Of a stretch of 64,000 nt of DNA, positions 23,814 to 37,083 are shown piece by piece. The notes beneath the pieces were generated by a model, which saw only the letters and a program-made list of their open reading frames with translations, was not told where the DNA came from and made no database searches. Made by a program: the position numbers and the translations under genes. The DNA lies in NCBI GenBank assembly GCA_004794655.1, contig SMMW01000638.1:310001-374000 (forward strand), given 5' to 3'. Position 1 is the stretch's first letter. Each line of letters opens with the position of its first letter. This stretch comes from Marisa cornuarietis. Its lineage: Eukaryota > Mollusca > Gastropoda > Architaenioglossa > Ampullariidae.

Positions 23814-26711
23814 GGTAAATATAGACATAAAGAGAGGTTTTTGCACAAGGTTATATTTCATTTCTGAAAAACCCAGAATATTAAACTGCGTTGACGAGAC
23901 ACATAGAGTGACATACAAGGAGGAAGATTACATAGAAACCACGGGGCGCAATAACAGAGACAGATTTCAACAGGTCCTTCCCTCCCAACCTGTCAGACAT
24001 ATTAGCATTCAAGGGCCCACTGAGGCTACTTGATTTTAGTCGAAAGGCCGTCTCCACTCTTCCATGTTTCAATGTTTGCTGAACTTCTGTGGCTGAAAGG
24101 GTTAAAAAAAAGATAATTAATACATTTCATTTTAAAAGGTGGCCGTTTTCTCAGACTTGAAACACATCGGTTCACGTTTTGTCAGGTCGTCGCTTCTTTC
24201 ACTTTCTTGCGTGAGTGAGTGAGTGAGTGAGTGAGAGAGTGAGTGAGTGAGTGAGTGCAAAGGGTCGTTGGGTGAGTGGCGGGTGAGTCATGGCCAAGAT
24301 CTTTCTTTTCACTTGACCACAAGTTTCATTCCGCGCTGTTCGCCCTCCGCGCTTTCCAAGTAAAAAGGTTTAGAAAATGGTGAATGAGAGCTCGAGACCA
24401 CGCCTGTTTCTTCTTAGAGATGGAAACCTTTTGCTTTACAATCGCTGCTACTTTCGATTTCACGAGTACAAGTTGGTGAACACTTTTTTGCTACCAAAGT
24501 GAAACCTCTTTCTTCACACCTGTACGTGCTTTAGAGTGTTTCATTATGTCTAAATAAACACACATAGGTGTCGACACTTTAATACATGGGTATGTACTTG
24601 AATCTGCTCAAATTAAATCTCTGCCATATATATCTGTATTTAAACATAACAGCCCATTATTCAGCTCTCATTTATGCAACATGTTAACAGAAAGTGTTTT
24701 GTTATTAAAAATAATAATTTTAGACCATTTTAAAATCCCTGCACATCCTGAATGATGTTTTGGCGTATGGTCGTGTGGTCTGCACTTAATAATAAGAATA
24801 ATGGATGTATGAAGCCCTTACCATAATTCACTAACAGAAACCCCAAAGGTGTTTATTTTGTGTGTCTACACATATACACATTCTACTCCATTACAGTCAG
24901 GCACCTAACACCTTTGTCTAATTGATCAACCGATCGTAAAGTTGTCTCATACAGTCCAACGCTAACAGGAGTCAACTGATCACCTGTGTGTCACGGCCAT
25001 GTCTGGAATACACATCGGGAAGAAGTAGCTTATGAAGACTTTTTAAATGCTACAGCAAACATCTGAAGCTTTGTCATTTCCGAGGACTCCTCACCGAAGT
25101 ACAGACGCAGGTACTGAAACCCGCCACCTTGTTGACCTGACGACCAATGAGATTACAAGAGGTCGAGAAGCCAGGTGCAAAAACTGGGTCACGTTCTCTG
25201 TACAGGTGTTCAAAGGTCGCCCTGAGAGACATGCAAGAAGAACTGCATGTAAACACGTCTACACAAGAACAAATCACGTGACACACGAAAGGTGTGTTTA
25301 TAAGGGGGTCAGGAAATAGAAATGTTTATTGTGGGTCGGACAGTTCATGCGTTAAACCTTTTGAATATGACAGCGAGCGCCGCGTTTATCTAACATCACC
25401 ACCTTTCCTGCAATAGAGAGAGAGACGACTTTGAGATGATAAACGTGGAACACAACTAAAATGACCTGGTTAAGCACAAAATAATATTGTCCGAACACTG
25501 AGTCAATATCCTCCACTTCATTTATTGAGCTGTGAGACTGCAGACATATCCATGGATAGAGAGACGTCAGCCTTTTACTGTCACTAATGCTCACAAAACT
25601 ACCTACTAAACTTATGACAAATTGATATCTTTTCCCATTACTGTCGTTACCTTTGATATCTTGGGAGTATTTATATTTGTGATGCCATGGCATCAGACTA
25701 CGTTCTACGTTATCGCGACGTTGTAGGATGGAAGGAGTAGGAGGTGTTAGTCACTCATGCTGTAAGACATAGTCTCTCATACTCGATCAGCTTTGACTAG
25801 TCATTCGAAAACAAATATTGCACTCTGAATGTCAGACTCACGACAAAATAAAAGATAAACTATTTTTTTTTATTTTCAAGACAATCGAAGCAACATGCAG
25901 AAATTACATCAACACTGAATGTACTACGTGAATTCGTGTTCTGAATCTGCAATCCCTTGATATACTATTTTTACATTTTCTGTACTAAGATTATCAATGT
26001 AATATAAAACACATTTGCTTTGCAGTATTATATGAAGCGATGTGTTTGAAAATTCCAGTCAGTTTGTGCGTTATTTGTGGCTTTTGCTAGTCGCCATGGT
26101 TTCATCTCAGACAAATGCCAGACATCCCTCATCGCTTTTTACAAATAAGTTTCACACTTTTATCCAAATTCTTCTGCAGTCTTACCTTAAAACTTTTTGA
26201 GATTCAAAGAAAATGAGATTATATTTCAAGACTAGCAACTTTTGTAAATTTAAAAATGCATATACTTTAAAACTATTAAAAGCAATCAGGACATGACCCT
26301 GTCCCTGAGCTACATAACAAAGAAAGACATCGTAGTTAGTTTAGCCACCGACATTTCAAGGTACGACCATAGGTCTAAACATGAGACATATGTCTATTGT
26401 TTATTTATACTATGGGTACATCAAAGATCTGCTTGGCAATATCCTTTGTTTGCATTCGAGGGAAACGCTGGTTTTTGTCGATTTGATCCTCACATACACC
26501 TGCACCTGTTACCACACCTGAGACTGTGATGAGCATGATGCGTGTCTTTAGTCAACAAAAAGTCTTCTGTGAGCTGATGAACCAAATGTCATTCACGTGT
26601 ATAACGAGGGCACTGTAGTGTGTCATCTGTGAATGAAGTAACTGCATACTTGAAAGCCAGTGTTCAATATCAACTGAATGGATTGGAGCATTTTTCTTTT
26701 TTGTGAAACTG
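23791..26711. other. Intergenic DNA between the duplication and the TNF cluster
   Basis: No gene recognised; AT-rich, with a second (GAGT)n run near 24210-24257. The last part is the downstream flank of TNF-A. Confidence 0.45.
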
Positions 26712-26717
26712 TTTATT
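26712..26717 (-). terminator. Candidate polyadenylation signal of TNF-A
   Basis: AATAAA on the - strand about 256 bp past the TNF-A stop codon. A hexamer alone is weak evidence in AT-rich DNA. Confidence 0.3.
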
Positions 26718-26972
26718 CTGTGGTTCACGCTGCCGTATAAACAGTTTGCGAAGAAAGTCCACCTTCAAAATTATAGTGTTGGGGTAGATTAACAAAAAAA
26801 TCCGGTGGAGAAGAAGTGCGAGCAACCTTAAACACCACATCTGAAAGAGACAGTACTTCGCATACAGGAAAAACCTGAAAAAATATTCATTATTCATGCG
26901 TTTGTAACATTGTATTGTCTGAAAAAAATAAAGAAGGTGTTAATATGGCGATGTTTGTATCTGTCCTTCTTG

Positions 26973-27609
26973 CTAGTTGCCTACTCTAAACATACCAAAG
27001 AAGCTGCCTTTTTCGTCATTGGACACAAAAGACGGTTCCGAGACTTTAACATACAGTTTGTCCCCCTTGTTGAGCTCGAGGAGTCCCCCTACGTAGCTGC
27101 TGTGGCGGTCGTTGTCCTTGTCATTGCGGGTGTGGCGGGTCTTGAGCACGATCCCCGAGGCGTTAGGGTTCACCAGGCTGTCGCGGAACACGTAGCTGCT
27201 GACCACCCGGGTGTTGTTATCGATGTTGTCGTAGAGGATGTGACAGTACACGTAGTACATGCCGCGACTGATGACGTAGATGGTGTTGTCGTAAAAGGTC
27301 AGCCCGGGTCGTACGTACGACATCACTGAAGCATCCGGGCCTTTCAACTGCTGCACCTCGTTTGTCCGTGACCCTTGAAAAAACAGCTTAAGGGCGTAAA
27401 TTGGCACTTAATTACTTCTTTGACAAAAAGTGTCATTGTTTAGATAGGGGAGGGCGACCACAACCAGAGACAATCAGAGCCAAAGAGTCTAGCAGTGACT
27501 TTTTCATGAATAGCTTTTAGTTTTCTCTCATTCTGTTTAATTTTAAGTTTCTTTTTAAAACTTTTAAAGTATTTTTTCATAGTAGCAGCGAAGAGCACGT
27601 GAGACCACA

Positions 27610-27666
<57 letters not shown>

Positions 27667-30047
27667 TCCTTAAATCTCCCTCACACTCATATACATTCAA
27701 TTACAAAGAAAGCAAGTCATTAAGTTAGTAAAACCAATCAAAGTAGAGACGGGTTCAAGAAAGGTGTTAAGAAGAATCTTGAGCTGGTTAAAGTTGTCTC
27801 GCAGGGAATGCACTTAAGCTTAACTATGTTTGAACGAAAACTCCTCGCATCGCTTTGTCTTGATGTGGTGCAGCAGGTGGAGAGGTGGACACTGTTGACT
27901 GCATGCACACATTTATTACCAGAGACTGTCAAACACTCAAAACTGCCGATGCGAGACGGGCTGACAGACCCCTGAGTATGTTCTGTACTTGTCCCCAGTC
28001 CACAGAGAGAAACAAAGAGAATGGTGACCTCAGCGAGCTACACCAGGAAAAAAGGTCTGGGTCATCAAGGAGAACATGAAAGAACATCCCTCTTCATGAC
28101 TGCAGAGTAAGTCTGACAGGAATGGTCCATGGAACGAATTATAAAAATGGGCGCAACATCCCTTCACCGGGGGCACAATAAGAGGTTTAATTTTTGTCAC
28201 AGATGCATGTCAGCTCACAAGTGTTTCAAACAAACACCGTCTAGATTTATTAACAGAAATCGGTCAACAAGTTTATAAGCTTCTACCACGCTTGACTTTC
28301 AAGGTTGTGGCTTTCCTTTCAAGCAGCTGGTGGAGCGACACCTATAGTCACCCTTCACCTCGGCAAACGAGGTCAGTAAAGTGCAGGGTATTACTAGACC
28401 GGGCTTAGGCCATGTTTGTGGGGCTCTATACCAGCTTTACCTGCGAATATGAGCGGGCGGTCGATACATATTGACTTCACACTACTGTACCTTAGGTTAG
28501 AGATAGAGGATAGAGACACAAGGTGAGGTGAGATAGAGGATAGAGACACAAGGTGAGGTGAGATAGACTGGACAGACACAAGGGGAGGTGAGATAGACTG
28601 GACAGAGACACAGTTAAAGAGGTCACCATCTACATAAACTACTACATCTCAGCCCACACTGCCAGTTACTTCACAACCTCTCTTACCTGGCTTAAAGACA
28701 AGATGAGCAGCAGCCACACCACTAGAACTAAGTTCAATGTTGGACTGCTTGTCTGTAGGTCTAAGGATATCTGTAGACCAGTCAATTAAGTAATTGAGCA
28801 TTACTCCTAACACAGTCCACACAATGCTAGTCCTTCTTACCCCCCCTTCCCTCTTGCTACTTTACCCATCTTTCTCACAGAATCACTATATTTTTCTGTT
28901 CCTGTTACTTGATGCCTTTTGTTTTCTGTTTTTGTCAGTACTGTCGTTTTCTTTCGTCCCCTTTGTTCTGTATCTACTTAGTCCACGTCTCTTCCTCGTT
29001 TTAAGCGCTAAGAGCATGCTCTCTATGAGTGTCAATATGCGCTATACAAATCTTCACTATTATTATTATTAAGCACTGTCTCGTGTGACTTCTAAGAGAT
29101 TAAAACTATTTCACAAACTATTTCTGATTGAAAATAATGGCATTAAAATATAATAATGCTGCATTTATTTAACTATTAAATTCTTTCTCTAGTCGTTCAA
29201 GACGATTAGCAAGACCTCACCCTGTGTCACCTCAATCTACCCATATCTATTATCTTTAACTTCTGTTACTAACCTTAAAATCACTACCAACTGTACAAAC
29301 ATTAATATAATAGCATACGACAAGGGCGGATAACAACATATAATAAATCCAGCGACATTTAAAGTCACTTAAAGTCACCCTCATAGTTGTCTCCTCTTAC
29401 TTGCAAGTCTCTGAACTTGTTGCTGTCGCTGAAGAATCTGAAACCAACAAATATTACAGCAAAATTAAGATGCATTTTCCAGACTTCTATGCTAGATGTT
29501 TGGACAATTAGTAATTAGTGTAAATTACATTTTCTACTCTTTGAGAGAACGTTAGAAAAAGCAGACAGTTGACTCATATACTTTGCAATGCAGTAAATAT
29601 TCTGGTTGTTCTGCTCACCAGTTTGAAGAGCGCAGCAAACTGCACGTTGGTGCGCGCGCAGCAGATCTCTGAGTCGTTGTTGTTATCTATCCTCACCTCC
29701 AGCATGTCCAGCAGAGGCCTACCCGTGCCGGTAACAGGGTCAGGGGTCAACTGCACACACGGGAGACAAACCTCTTCACTCGGCGACAAGGAAGGCTGGA
29801 CGGACCAACTGTCCACTCTGCCAAAGAGGACCCAGATGACAAGGGTTCCAGTCATAATGAGACTCGCCATGCCGAGGACAAGAGAGAGCCGAGCCAAGCA
29901 GACGACAGTGGAGCTTGTTTCTCTACCTTTGCAGCCTTGAAAGCCATCATCTCTCAGATGAAGTTCTTTGTCCACATGCAGAAGGTGTGAGGCGCTGTTT
30001 TCACTGCCGTCTGAATCCATGGACGATGATGAACCTCTTGTAGCCAT
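26973..30047 (-). CDS. TNF-superfamily ligand (TNF-A of the cluster), four exons
   Basis: Type II membrane cytokine; exons (5' to 3') 30047-29619, 29437-29401, 28770-28687 and 27373-26973, all with GT/AG ends, joining to 316 aa. The open frame extends upstream only to a TTG, so the ATG at 30047 (AATAATGG) is used. Residues 54-75 form the signal-anchor. CLPC (94-97) and CC (129-130) mark the stalk, with an NDS sequon at 124. The microexon adds ILQRQQ (144-155), and exon 3 ends in AAHLVFKPG. In exon 4, IYVISRGMYYVYCHI and GSFFGMF are the TNF-fold signature strands, and the protein ends FRVGN. Exon 4 is four codons shorter than in C, D and E. Expected role: trimeric ligand for TNF receptors in immune or apoptotic signalling; the receptor is unknown. 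Intron 3 holds a 30-bp minisatellite and a (CA)n run (27609-27664); intron 2 holds a dispersed repeat tail. Confidence 0.9.
27609..27664. repeat. (CA)n microsatellite in TNF-A intron 3
   Basis: About 28 CA units, within the intron between exons 3 and 4. Confidence 0.95.
28497..28612. repeat. 30-bp minisatellite in TNF-A intron 3
   Basis: About four units of agatagaggatagagacaca plus aggtgaggtg; the last two have an actgga variant. It lies 75 bp from exon 3 on its downstream side. Confidence 0.85.
28795..29075 (+). repeat. Dispersed repeat with (ATT)n tail, copy 1
   Basis: Pyrimidine-rich + strand sequence followed by cgttttaagcgctaagagcatg, then gctatacaaatcttcac and an (ATT)n tail. It matches 32790-33095 in order and wording (ttttaagc..gagagcatg..ctatacaaatc). 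The tail form is typical of a non-LTR element or SINE 3' end. It sits in TNF-A intron 2. Confidence 0.55.
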
Positions 30048-30160
30048 TATTTCATTGCTTTGAACTGTTGACAAAAATGGTTGTATATTGCGAGTGCATG
30101 CTAGCCTAATCTTTCTACACTTACTACATGTTGTCTCTCAGTTACCCACGCGCTGAGCTC

Positions 30161-30166
30161 CTTATA
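30161..30166 (-). promoter_or_regulatory. TATA-like element upstream of TNF-A
   Basis: GTATAAGG on the - strand, about 115 bp before the TNF-A ATG. This would place transcription start near 30130. Confidence 0.3.
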
Positions 30167-33100
30167 CTTCACAACCAACGCAGCCATTGGCTGCTTTAAA
30201 CTCAGCCAACTGTCGCACTGTCGCACACTGCGGCTACCTGCACACCACAACATTCGGTGTCACCTGGTTAGTGTTGCTACAGGTAACATGCCGAGAAAAA
30301 ACGAAAAAGAAAGTAGATTAGAACTTTCGTTATATTTGCCCACCTCCATTACACCGCCATAGTTTATTGACAAGGTCTACACGTGAATCACAGAGAGACT
30401 GAAAGTTACTGAGACAGACACATAATCACTGGAAGACAAAATATAAAATATAACACATTAAACATCAACATCTCAAAGTAAAAAAAACAGAAGCGCAAAC
30501 ATTAGCTTAACACATGATAAATAGTTTATCTCCTTTAGCTTTATTTTAAACTACTTCATGTCATAGCTTTTTGATAATAATAACATTGTATTGTATTGTA
30601 TTGCAAAGGAACAGGACACGATATTTGTATTTCTGTAATGTATTATGTTTAATACATGTGCCTTGTGTATACTTTGTTTCTCTTTTTGGTCGTATTATAC
30701 TTTTACATAAACAAAATAATCTTTAAATAAGATTGTAATAAACACTACAATGAATTCAACAAAATAAATCAAGGTCATATTAGTAAAACAGGATTTTATT
30801 TTATTTATGTCACAAAAAAGATTGTTACTTAAAGGTGGGGGGACACATATACGCTACAGAGAAGTCCATGTCATTCACCTTTTCTTCTGAAAAGTTCTAA
30901 AATATTATTCATGTCTTCTTGGAATAAAGTATATTCTCCATCCTTGTGTAGATCATCAAGTGTATGTGGTGTGTAGAGCAGGTCCCTTCCTAGGTGTTGC
31001 ATTATTTAGCAGGTAACTAAGGGTTTGGAAGCTTTTCCTCAGAAAACGCATTTGCACAGAAACTGATCACGTGACAGGCCCGGTATATCAGATATGTATA
31101 TCAAAATAAACTGACAGTTACATTATTGGAATAATGAGTGTGGTGAGAACTCGCTGACAGTATGATGTATCGCTGGTGTTCCTCTTTCAGCACGGTCAGC
31201 CACAACTTTGTGTGTCTATGAAAGCGACAGTCTTATAGACAAAGATATTTCATGTGTGCAACTTCACATTGTTCAACTCAGTGTAGTTTTGTTTAGATCT
31301 TGTCAGTTGTACCAACATAATCACCATCAATTCAAAAGTTCAAACACTTGCGCAGACAAATAGACAGTGACAGACACAAAGACACAAGGATTTTAATGCA
31401 AAGATACAGAAGCAAAGACAGACAGACAGGCAGACAGACAGACAAACAAGCAGACATAGAGCGAGAGAGAGATAGACACGCAGGCAGGCCCAAGAGCACA
31501 GGGATGTTTCCAAGCGAAGAAAAAGTAGAAAAGGAAGACGAGAGAAAAAGGGAGAAAGAGTGTACCCGAGAAAAAGAAAGACAGGACGAGTGAGAAAGTA
31601 AAATGGAAATAAGGCAAGTGAGAAAGAACAATCAGGATATCGAGGAACGGAGAAATAAAAGGACTGAGACACAGAGAGACAGAGAGTGAGAAAGAGAGAA
31701 ATTAATGAAGTGCAAAAATCATAGAAAACGATAAGCAACTCACGAAGCAAGGTAGCTTCAAGGACGATCTTTACAAACATAAATGTAGATGTCAATACCT
31801 ATTTTTAAACATGATGATGGATAAAACTGCAAATGTTTTTAAACATGCAAGCTTTGAACTTCGTGTATATTCCACATCTGTTGAAATATCTACGTCGCTT
31901 GGAGACACAGCCATTCGATGAAAACAGAAAGTTGTTTGTACCTCCATATATCACGGCCATCTGCATGATACTGGACATATCGGGGTCTTGTTATAAATTA
32001 TCCTTATCTCTCTCAGCAAAACAACATCGTAAAAACCGAGCAGAGAAACGTCTTCCCTGATAAATCCTGTCATGCTCCCTGACAGACCTCTCTCTTTTAG
32101 AAAAGAAAAACCTGCCTGACCTCATTTGAGTTTATGCTGGATACTGGTACAAAACATTCTTAAAAATTACATAAACACTTGGCTTTCAGTGAAGCCCTTT
32201 GGTCTGTAGAGGAAAACACCTGCAAACAACCTCCTGCACAGAGCAACATCACCTTCAGTGTGTGAGACCCTTAGCATCTCTCTTCCATCCCACAGTCGCT
32301 ATCTCAAGACAGTATTCATAATCTCACGCAAAACTTATTTGTTACAAATAGTATCACGTAGTGTCGAGACCTACAGCAATTGACTATTACATTTTTTAGG
32401 AACTATTTTTTACGGACCTCAACACATTCATTGAAGAAATGCAGACATTTACTACATCTTTCGAGGCAACTGTTTGTATCAAATGTTAGAATACAAAGTG
32501 CAGCCGCCAACATGGCATCAAAGCCTTCTGTGTGCAGGTGACCATAACATGTTTTACTAATTTAAAAAACTAGCTTTAGTAAAACTGCTTTAAAATTGTC
32601 TAATTTCTAAAACATGAACTACGGTTTTCGTTCAAAACAAAGAAAGAACACCATCAGACATCCCGTGATCAACTTTGCTGTTCTGGTGCTTCACTTAAAA
32701 TGTTTACACACGCAACAAAGTGCAGCACCTGTAAACATACTTAGTATTACTATACATCATGAAAACATACTTCAGCTGCTTTCTGTTTTGACTCATCATA
32801 TTGTCAACTCGTTCTTCGCTGCTTTGTCAGACTTTACACTCGCTTTTTTCACACCCTCTCCCTTTTTTTCTACTTTCCTACTCGTTTTTCTTTGCATAAT
32901 CACTATATTCTCAGTCCTTGTTACTTGGTGCTTCTATGCGTTTTCTGTATTTGTCTTCTATTCGTCGTCAGTCCTGTTGTTTATTCTTCCGCCCTTCATA
33001 TGTCCGTGTCTCTTGTTTTAAGCTCCGAGAGCATGTTCCTTACCAATGAGAGTATGTTCTATACAAATCCTTAATTATCATTAGTATTATTTTATTTTTG

Positions 33101-33266
33101 TAAGCTTATACAGCCAAGATGGTTTTGTTTTTATGTTGATTTCTGTCTATAAAGTACACATTCACATAAATGTCCAAACACACGAATCTCTCGCTAATCA
33201 GTAACCATTAGGAGCCAGCGTACACACACTACATCAAAACAACTCTCATATTGTGGTAGCTCAACT
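30167..33266. other. Intergenic DNA between TNF-A and TNF-B
   Basis: No gene. A purine-rich + strand segment (31340-31710) with GACA units produces long low-complexity frames on the other strand that are not credible proteins. The second dispersed repeat copy lies at 32790-33095. Confidence 0.5.
32790..33095 (+). repeat. Dispersed repeat with ATT-rich tail, copy 2
   Basis: Second, diverged copy of the repeat at 28795-29075: pyrimidine-rich body, tgttttaagctccgagagcatg, then ctatacaaatccttaattatcatta. Likely the 3' part of a SINE or truncated LINE family. Confidence 0.55.
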
Positions 33267-33272
33267 TTTATT
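33267..33272 (-). terminator. Candidate polyadenylation signal of TNF-B
   Basis: AATAAA on the - strand about 270 bp past the TNF-B stop codon. Confidence 0.3.
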
Positions 33273-33540
33273 TTCTTTGTTTGTGTGTCTGTTAACACAT
33301 GACAATCGACATACAGCATACAACCAAAGTTACTCTTGAATATGCAATCATCCTTAAAGTAGAGTCAGTATCTTTATCGAGATTATAGACTGTAAACATC
33401 TTTTATGCAAAGCCGGGGTGAAATTGTGTGAGTGTTGTATTTACATACCCTGATGGCTATAACAGAAATGTCTGTATTCAACTAACTGTTCCTGTGTTGC
33501 TTTCAGTGCCAGCGCTCAACAGCTTCAAGACAAGTCTCAG

Positions 33541-34309
33541 TTACCATGCACCAACTCTGAACAGACCAAAGAAACTGGATTTCTCATCACTGGACACAAG
33601 GTAAGGATCTGAAACTTTCACGTACAAATTGTCTCCCCTGTCAAGCAAGACCAGTCCGGCGACGTAGTTGCTATGGCGATCGTTTCCGCCATCGGACCGG
33701 AAGTGACGTGTTTTCATCACTATGCCCGAGGCTGCCGGTGAGGTGAGGCTGTCACGCAGGATGTAACTGCTGACAGTCCTTGAACTACTGTCTTCTTCTT
33801 CGTCTTCGAGGTCAAAAAGAATGTGACAGTAGACGTAGTAGAGGCCGGGGCTGACCACGTAGATGTTGTTGTCTCTCAAAGTCAGACCAGGTCGCACGTG
33901 AGAAAATGGCGATTCTTCTGGACCTCGCCAACGCTGCACAAGTTTCCGAGCGGACTCTCCTGCACGTGAGATAGACTTTGCGTTTATCACTACAATCATG
34001 ACGATTGGGTTTACACACAACACTCGGCACAGTCTTGCATAAACGACTTTGTTTACCACGTCTATCAACATAACAATGTTTATCAACACAAATGTGTTTA
34101 AACAAGTTTTAGTAGTTTAACACAATGTCCACTTACTTCAAATTTGAGTTTTGTTTGTCTATATTTGTCTATATTATTTCATTATCTTCGTCTCGTAGTT
34201 AAACACTATTGGTGCTAAACAACCTTAACAATTGTAATAAAGGCAGCCTTAAAGATCGGATAGTTTTTTATTCTCCATGATGTGATCTTTTGTCATCAAT
34301 GTTGCTGTT

Positions 34310-34367
<58 letters not shown>

Positions 34368-34374
34368 ACACACA

Positions 34375-34440
<66 letters not shown>

Positions 34441-35349
34441 ACTAGGAAGTTCTAATTGTAAAACTCAAGACTGGGGTCAAGTTTCAAGCTGACGGTGGTC
34501 TGGTGATATGTCAACACATCAGGAAGTGTGACTAATGTTCGGGTATTCCCTGTCTAATCAGTTTCTAGTTTTCCTTGTTTGATTCAAACTCACGTTCTGG
34601 TAAATAGAACACGAAATTATTATTATGTTCCAACGGGTAGATTCAACTATTAAAATAATCTGGAAGTTACTACCGACAGATTCATTCTTCATTTCAATCA
34701 CTCGCCCCGGATACTTAGGTTAAGAACAGGGTGAACCTCGTATTCATGTGACACTGTTATTAGACAATCTACCGCCTACAGGTAGCTACACACACCTGCA
34801 GTATACAGTATAGTTAGCAATCTGTTTCTGTCACACATACCTTTGGTAGCTTGAGAATTAAGAATTAGATGAGCTGAGACAGTTGAGCTCTTGTTGTACA
34901 CAGTCCGCTCCGACTCCTTTAAAATGTCTGTTAATAGATGCATGTTATTTATATGATGTCAGGCATTTCATATTACATGATACTAAAGAATATATATATA
35001 TATATAATAAATATACATGTTTGCACAGGTTTACACCAAAAGGTCGTCTATGAGGTATTTATATAAGACTAACTTTAATGCAGTCTATTTGAAATCACAA
35101 AGGTAGAGAAAAGGTCTCAATGTTTAGTAACAAGAGGAAGCCTCAGCTCTTCCCTGCAGACTGGTCTCATCTGATATTCTTCATTATCTCATTATTTACA
35201 ATCTCTTTGCTTGTTGTTTCAACGATTTCTCCTCTTTTTAGACCCTTTCTTCTATTTCATTTTAAATCCTTTCTTTCTCTTTTTGTTTCTGTGACAAAAT
35301 GGACGCTTGCATAAGTCTGTGTGTGTGTGTGTGTTTGTGTGTGTGTGTT

Positions 35350-35411
<62 letters not shown>

Positions 35412-35835
35412 TGGTCATGTGGGAATTGTAGCAACAATAAGCATGCATTAAGTCTCACCGGCCAGGTGTCGAGCCCCCTGCTGTCTCAGAAAAATCTGTG
35501 AAGACAAAAAGTCAGGAGATGTGTACTTAGAAGGGAGAGGTTGTTTCACATCAATATTTGTGTGCGAGAATATCGAGCAGCTTCCTATCGTTCATTTTAA
35601 TCTTTCTCAAGATAAAGGCATCGCCACAGTAGGATAGCTGTCACGTGTCCTTACTGTCGCTGTATCTTTATGAATACTACATGATTATTTTAGTGGTAAA
35701 AGTAATGCTGCAGTCTACACATTTTTTTTCGTTCTTGATGAGAAAAAAGAAAGGCAGGTGGCGTCGTTCATTTAATTTTTTTTCCAAATATGGTAAGCTC
35801 ATGCTGTCGACGACGACAACGACGACGACGACGAC

Positions 35836-35887
<52 letters not shown>

Positions 35888-36941
35888 TGTAAAGCTGACC
35901 AGTGTTTACTACGTGTCGCATGAAGATGCCACAGAGCACAGAAACATATTAGTTTGCGAAACAACAGATTTTTTAAGTTCGTGTCCTTGTATACCAAGAA
36001 TAAACCTTATGTGCTTATAAAGCTTATAGAGCGTGAAACTCCTTACAGCATTATGTTCTCATGTCACTTGTGAGCATGAATTCTCTGTACTTAGGTACCT
36101 TATAGTGCAGAAACATCAGGTGATCATACAGCGGACACACACACACACACACACACGTATATCTATATATCCCCTTGTATTAACTTGTGTATGTGTGGCC
36201 TTGTGTTTATTGTTACCAGTGCAATAAATCACAAATAATATTATGTTCTGACTTGTATTAACGTGTGCATGTACGTGTGGCCTTGTGCTTGTGTTACATG
36301 TGTGTAGTAACACATTCATATAGTACACAGCACACTGAGTTACTCGTGCCCTACAACGCAACAATTCTGAAATGTATTATGTTCTCAAAGCACCACAGAG
36401 GACTACATTTTCTGGCGTGTACAGACCTACAGCTGATGTGCATTAGACATCGTGTGAGCTGAGAAGCTGCTGATATCAACAAGGTGGCAGGTGAACTTAC
36501 CAGCTTGAACACTGCGGCGTACTGTGAACGTGTCCTTGCACAACAAATCTCTTCGTCGCCCTCCACGTGGACGTCCAACGTCTCCATCAGCAGTGACTTC
36601 ACCTCACTAGTGGGGTCAGGGGTCAGCTGGAGGCAGGGGACACAGGTCTGTTCCTCGCCCTCCTGTCTAGCAGCCACGTAGGTGTGCAGGACGACGAGTA
36701 CACATATCGTGGAAACAAACAAAAAGCAGACGACGGAAACGACAAAGGAGAGGATTACGAGACGCAAGACGGGCCTCGACCCGACAACAACTTGGCGAGG
36801 CTCGCGACACGGGCGTCCATACCCGTCGTCTGACTGGTGCTCCATGTCGCTGCTCGTCAACGTCTGGCCAGGCAACTTTGAGTCCATCTTAATGGCCTTG
36901 GAGCCAAATAATACCGATGATACTTTCACTCTGAAGCCCAT
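33541..36941 (-). CDS. TNF-superfamily ligand (TNF-B), four exons
   Basis: Exons 36941-36501, 35495-35459, 34927-34841 and 33959-33541 join in frame to 327 aa. Start is an ATG at 36941; a second ATG at residue 19 is possible. The signal-anchor is residues 60-86, after VLRL. The stalk signature is CVPC (100-103) and CC (133-134). The microexon reads IFLRQQGARHLA, the most diverged of the five. Exon 3 has one extra codon, an NKS sequon, and ends SAHLILNS. Exon 4 contains VRPGLTLRDN, IYVVSPGLYYVYCHI and SFFGLFRVGAW. It has an acidic/serine insertion, DLEDEEEDSSS, in a loop where other copies have DN- or GN-rich residues. It is the most diverged intact member and may bind a different receptor. 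Intron 1 contains (GT)n (35318-35410) nearby and (GAC/GAT)n (35808-35887); intron 3 has a long (CA)n run. Confidence 0.9.
34313..34439. repeat. (CA)n microsatellite in TNF-B intron 3
   Basis: About 127 bp of CA with regularly placed CTCA interruptions, suggesting internal duplication of an interrupted block. Confidence 0.95.
35318..35410. repeat. (GT)n microsatellite next to the TNF-B microexon
   Basis: GT units with TTT interruptions, ending about 50 bp downstream (in gene direction) of the 37-nt exon at 35459-35495. GT-rich tracts on one strand give CA-rich RNA on the other, which here is the pre-mRNA just after the 5' splice site. Confidence 0.9.
35808..35887. repeat. (GAC)n(GAT)n trinucleotide array in TNF-B intron 1
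   Basis: About 9 GAC units (one AAC variant) followed by about 18 GAT units; a compound trinucleotide microsatellite. Confidence 0.9.
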
Positions 36942-37069
36942 TTTTGCAGGGCTTTAGGGTGAAACGAATGATCGAGTTAAATTTGAAACTGAGACTTAGA
37001 TTATCAGCCCATAACCACCTCTCACTGCGTTCATCTAGCGAGGTATGAGAAGTCGCTGTATTTAGTGCG

Positions 37070-37081
37070 ATGAATATTCAT
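37070..37081. promoter_or_regulatory. 12-bp palindrome ATGAATATTCAT upstream of TNF-B
   Basis: A perfect palindrome two bases from the kB site at 37084. It resembles a paired POU-type site and also contains the GAAxxTTC arrangement of a heat-shock element; sequence alone cannot choose. Confidence 0.35.
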
Positions 37082-37083
37082 AA

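Noticed and set aside
31332..31795. Overlapping hydrophobic - strand frames of 99-151 codons
   Set aside because: Translation of a purine-rich low-complexity strand (GACA/GAGA units); three frames are open at once and give similar Leu/Ser/Cys-rich strings.
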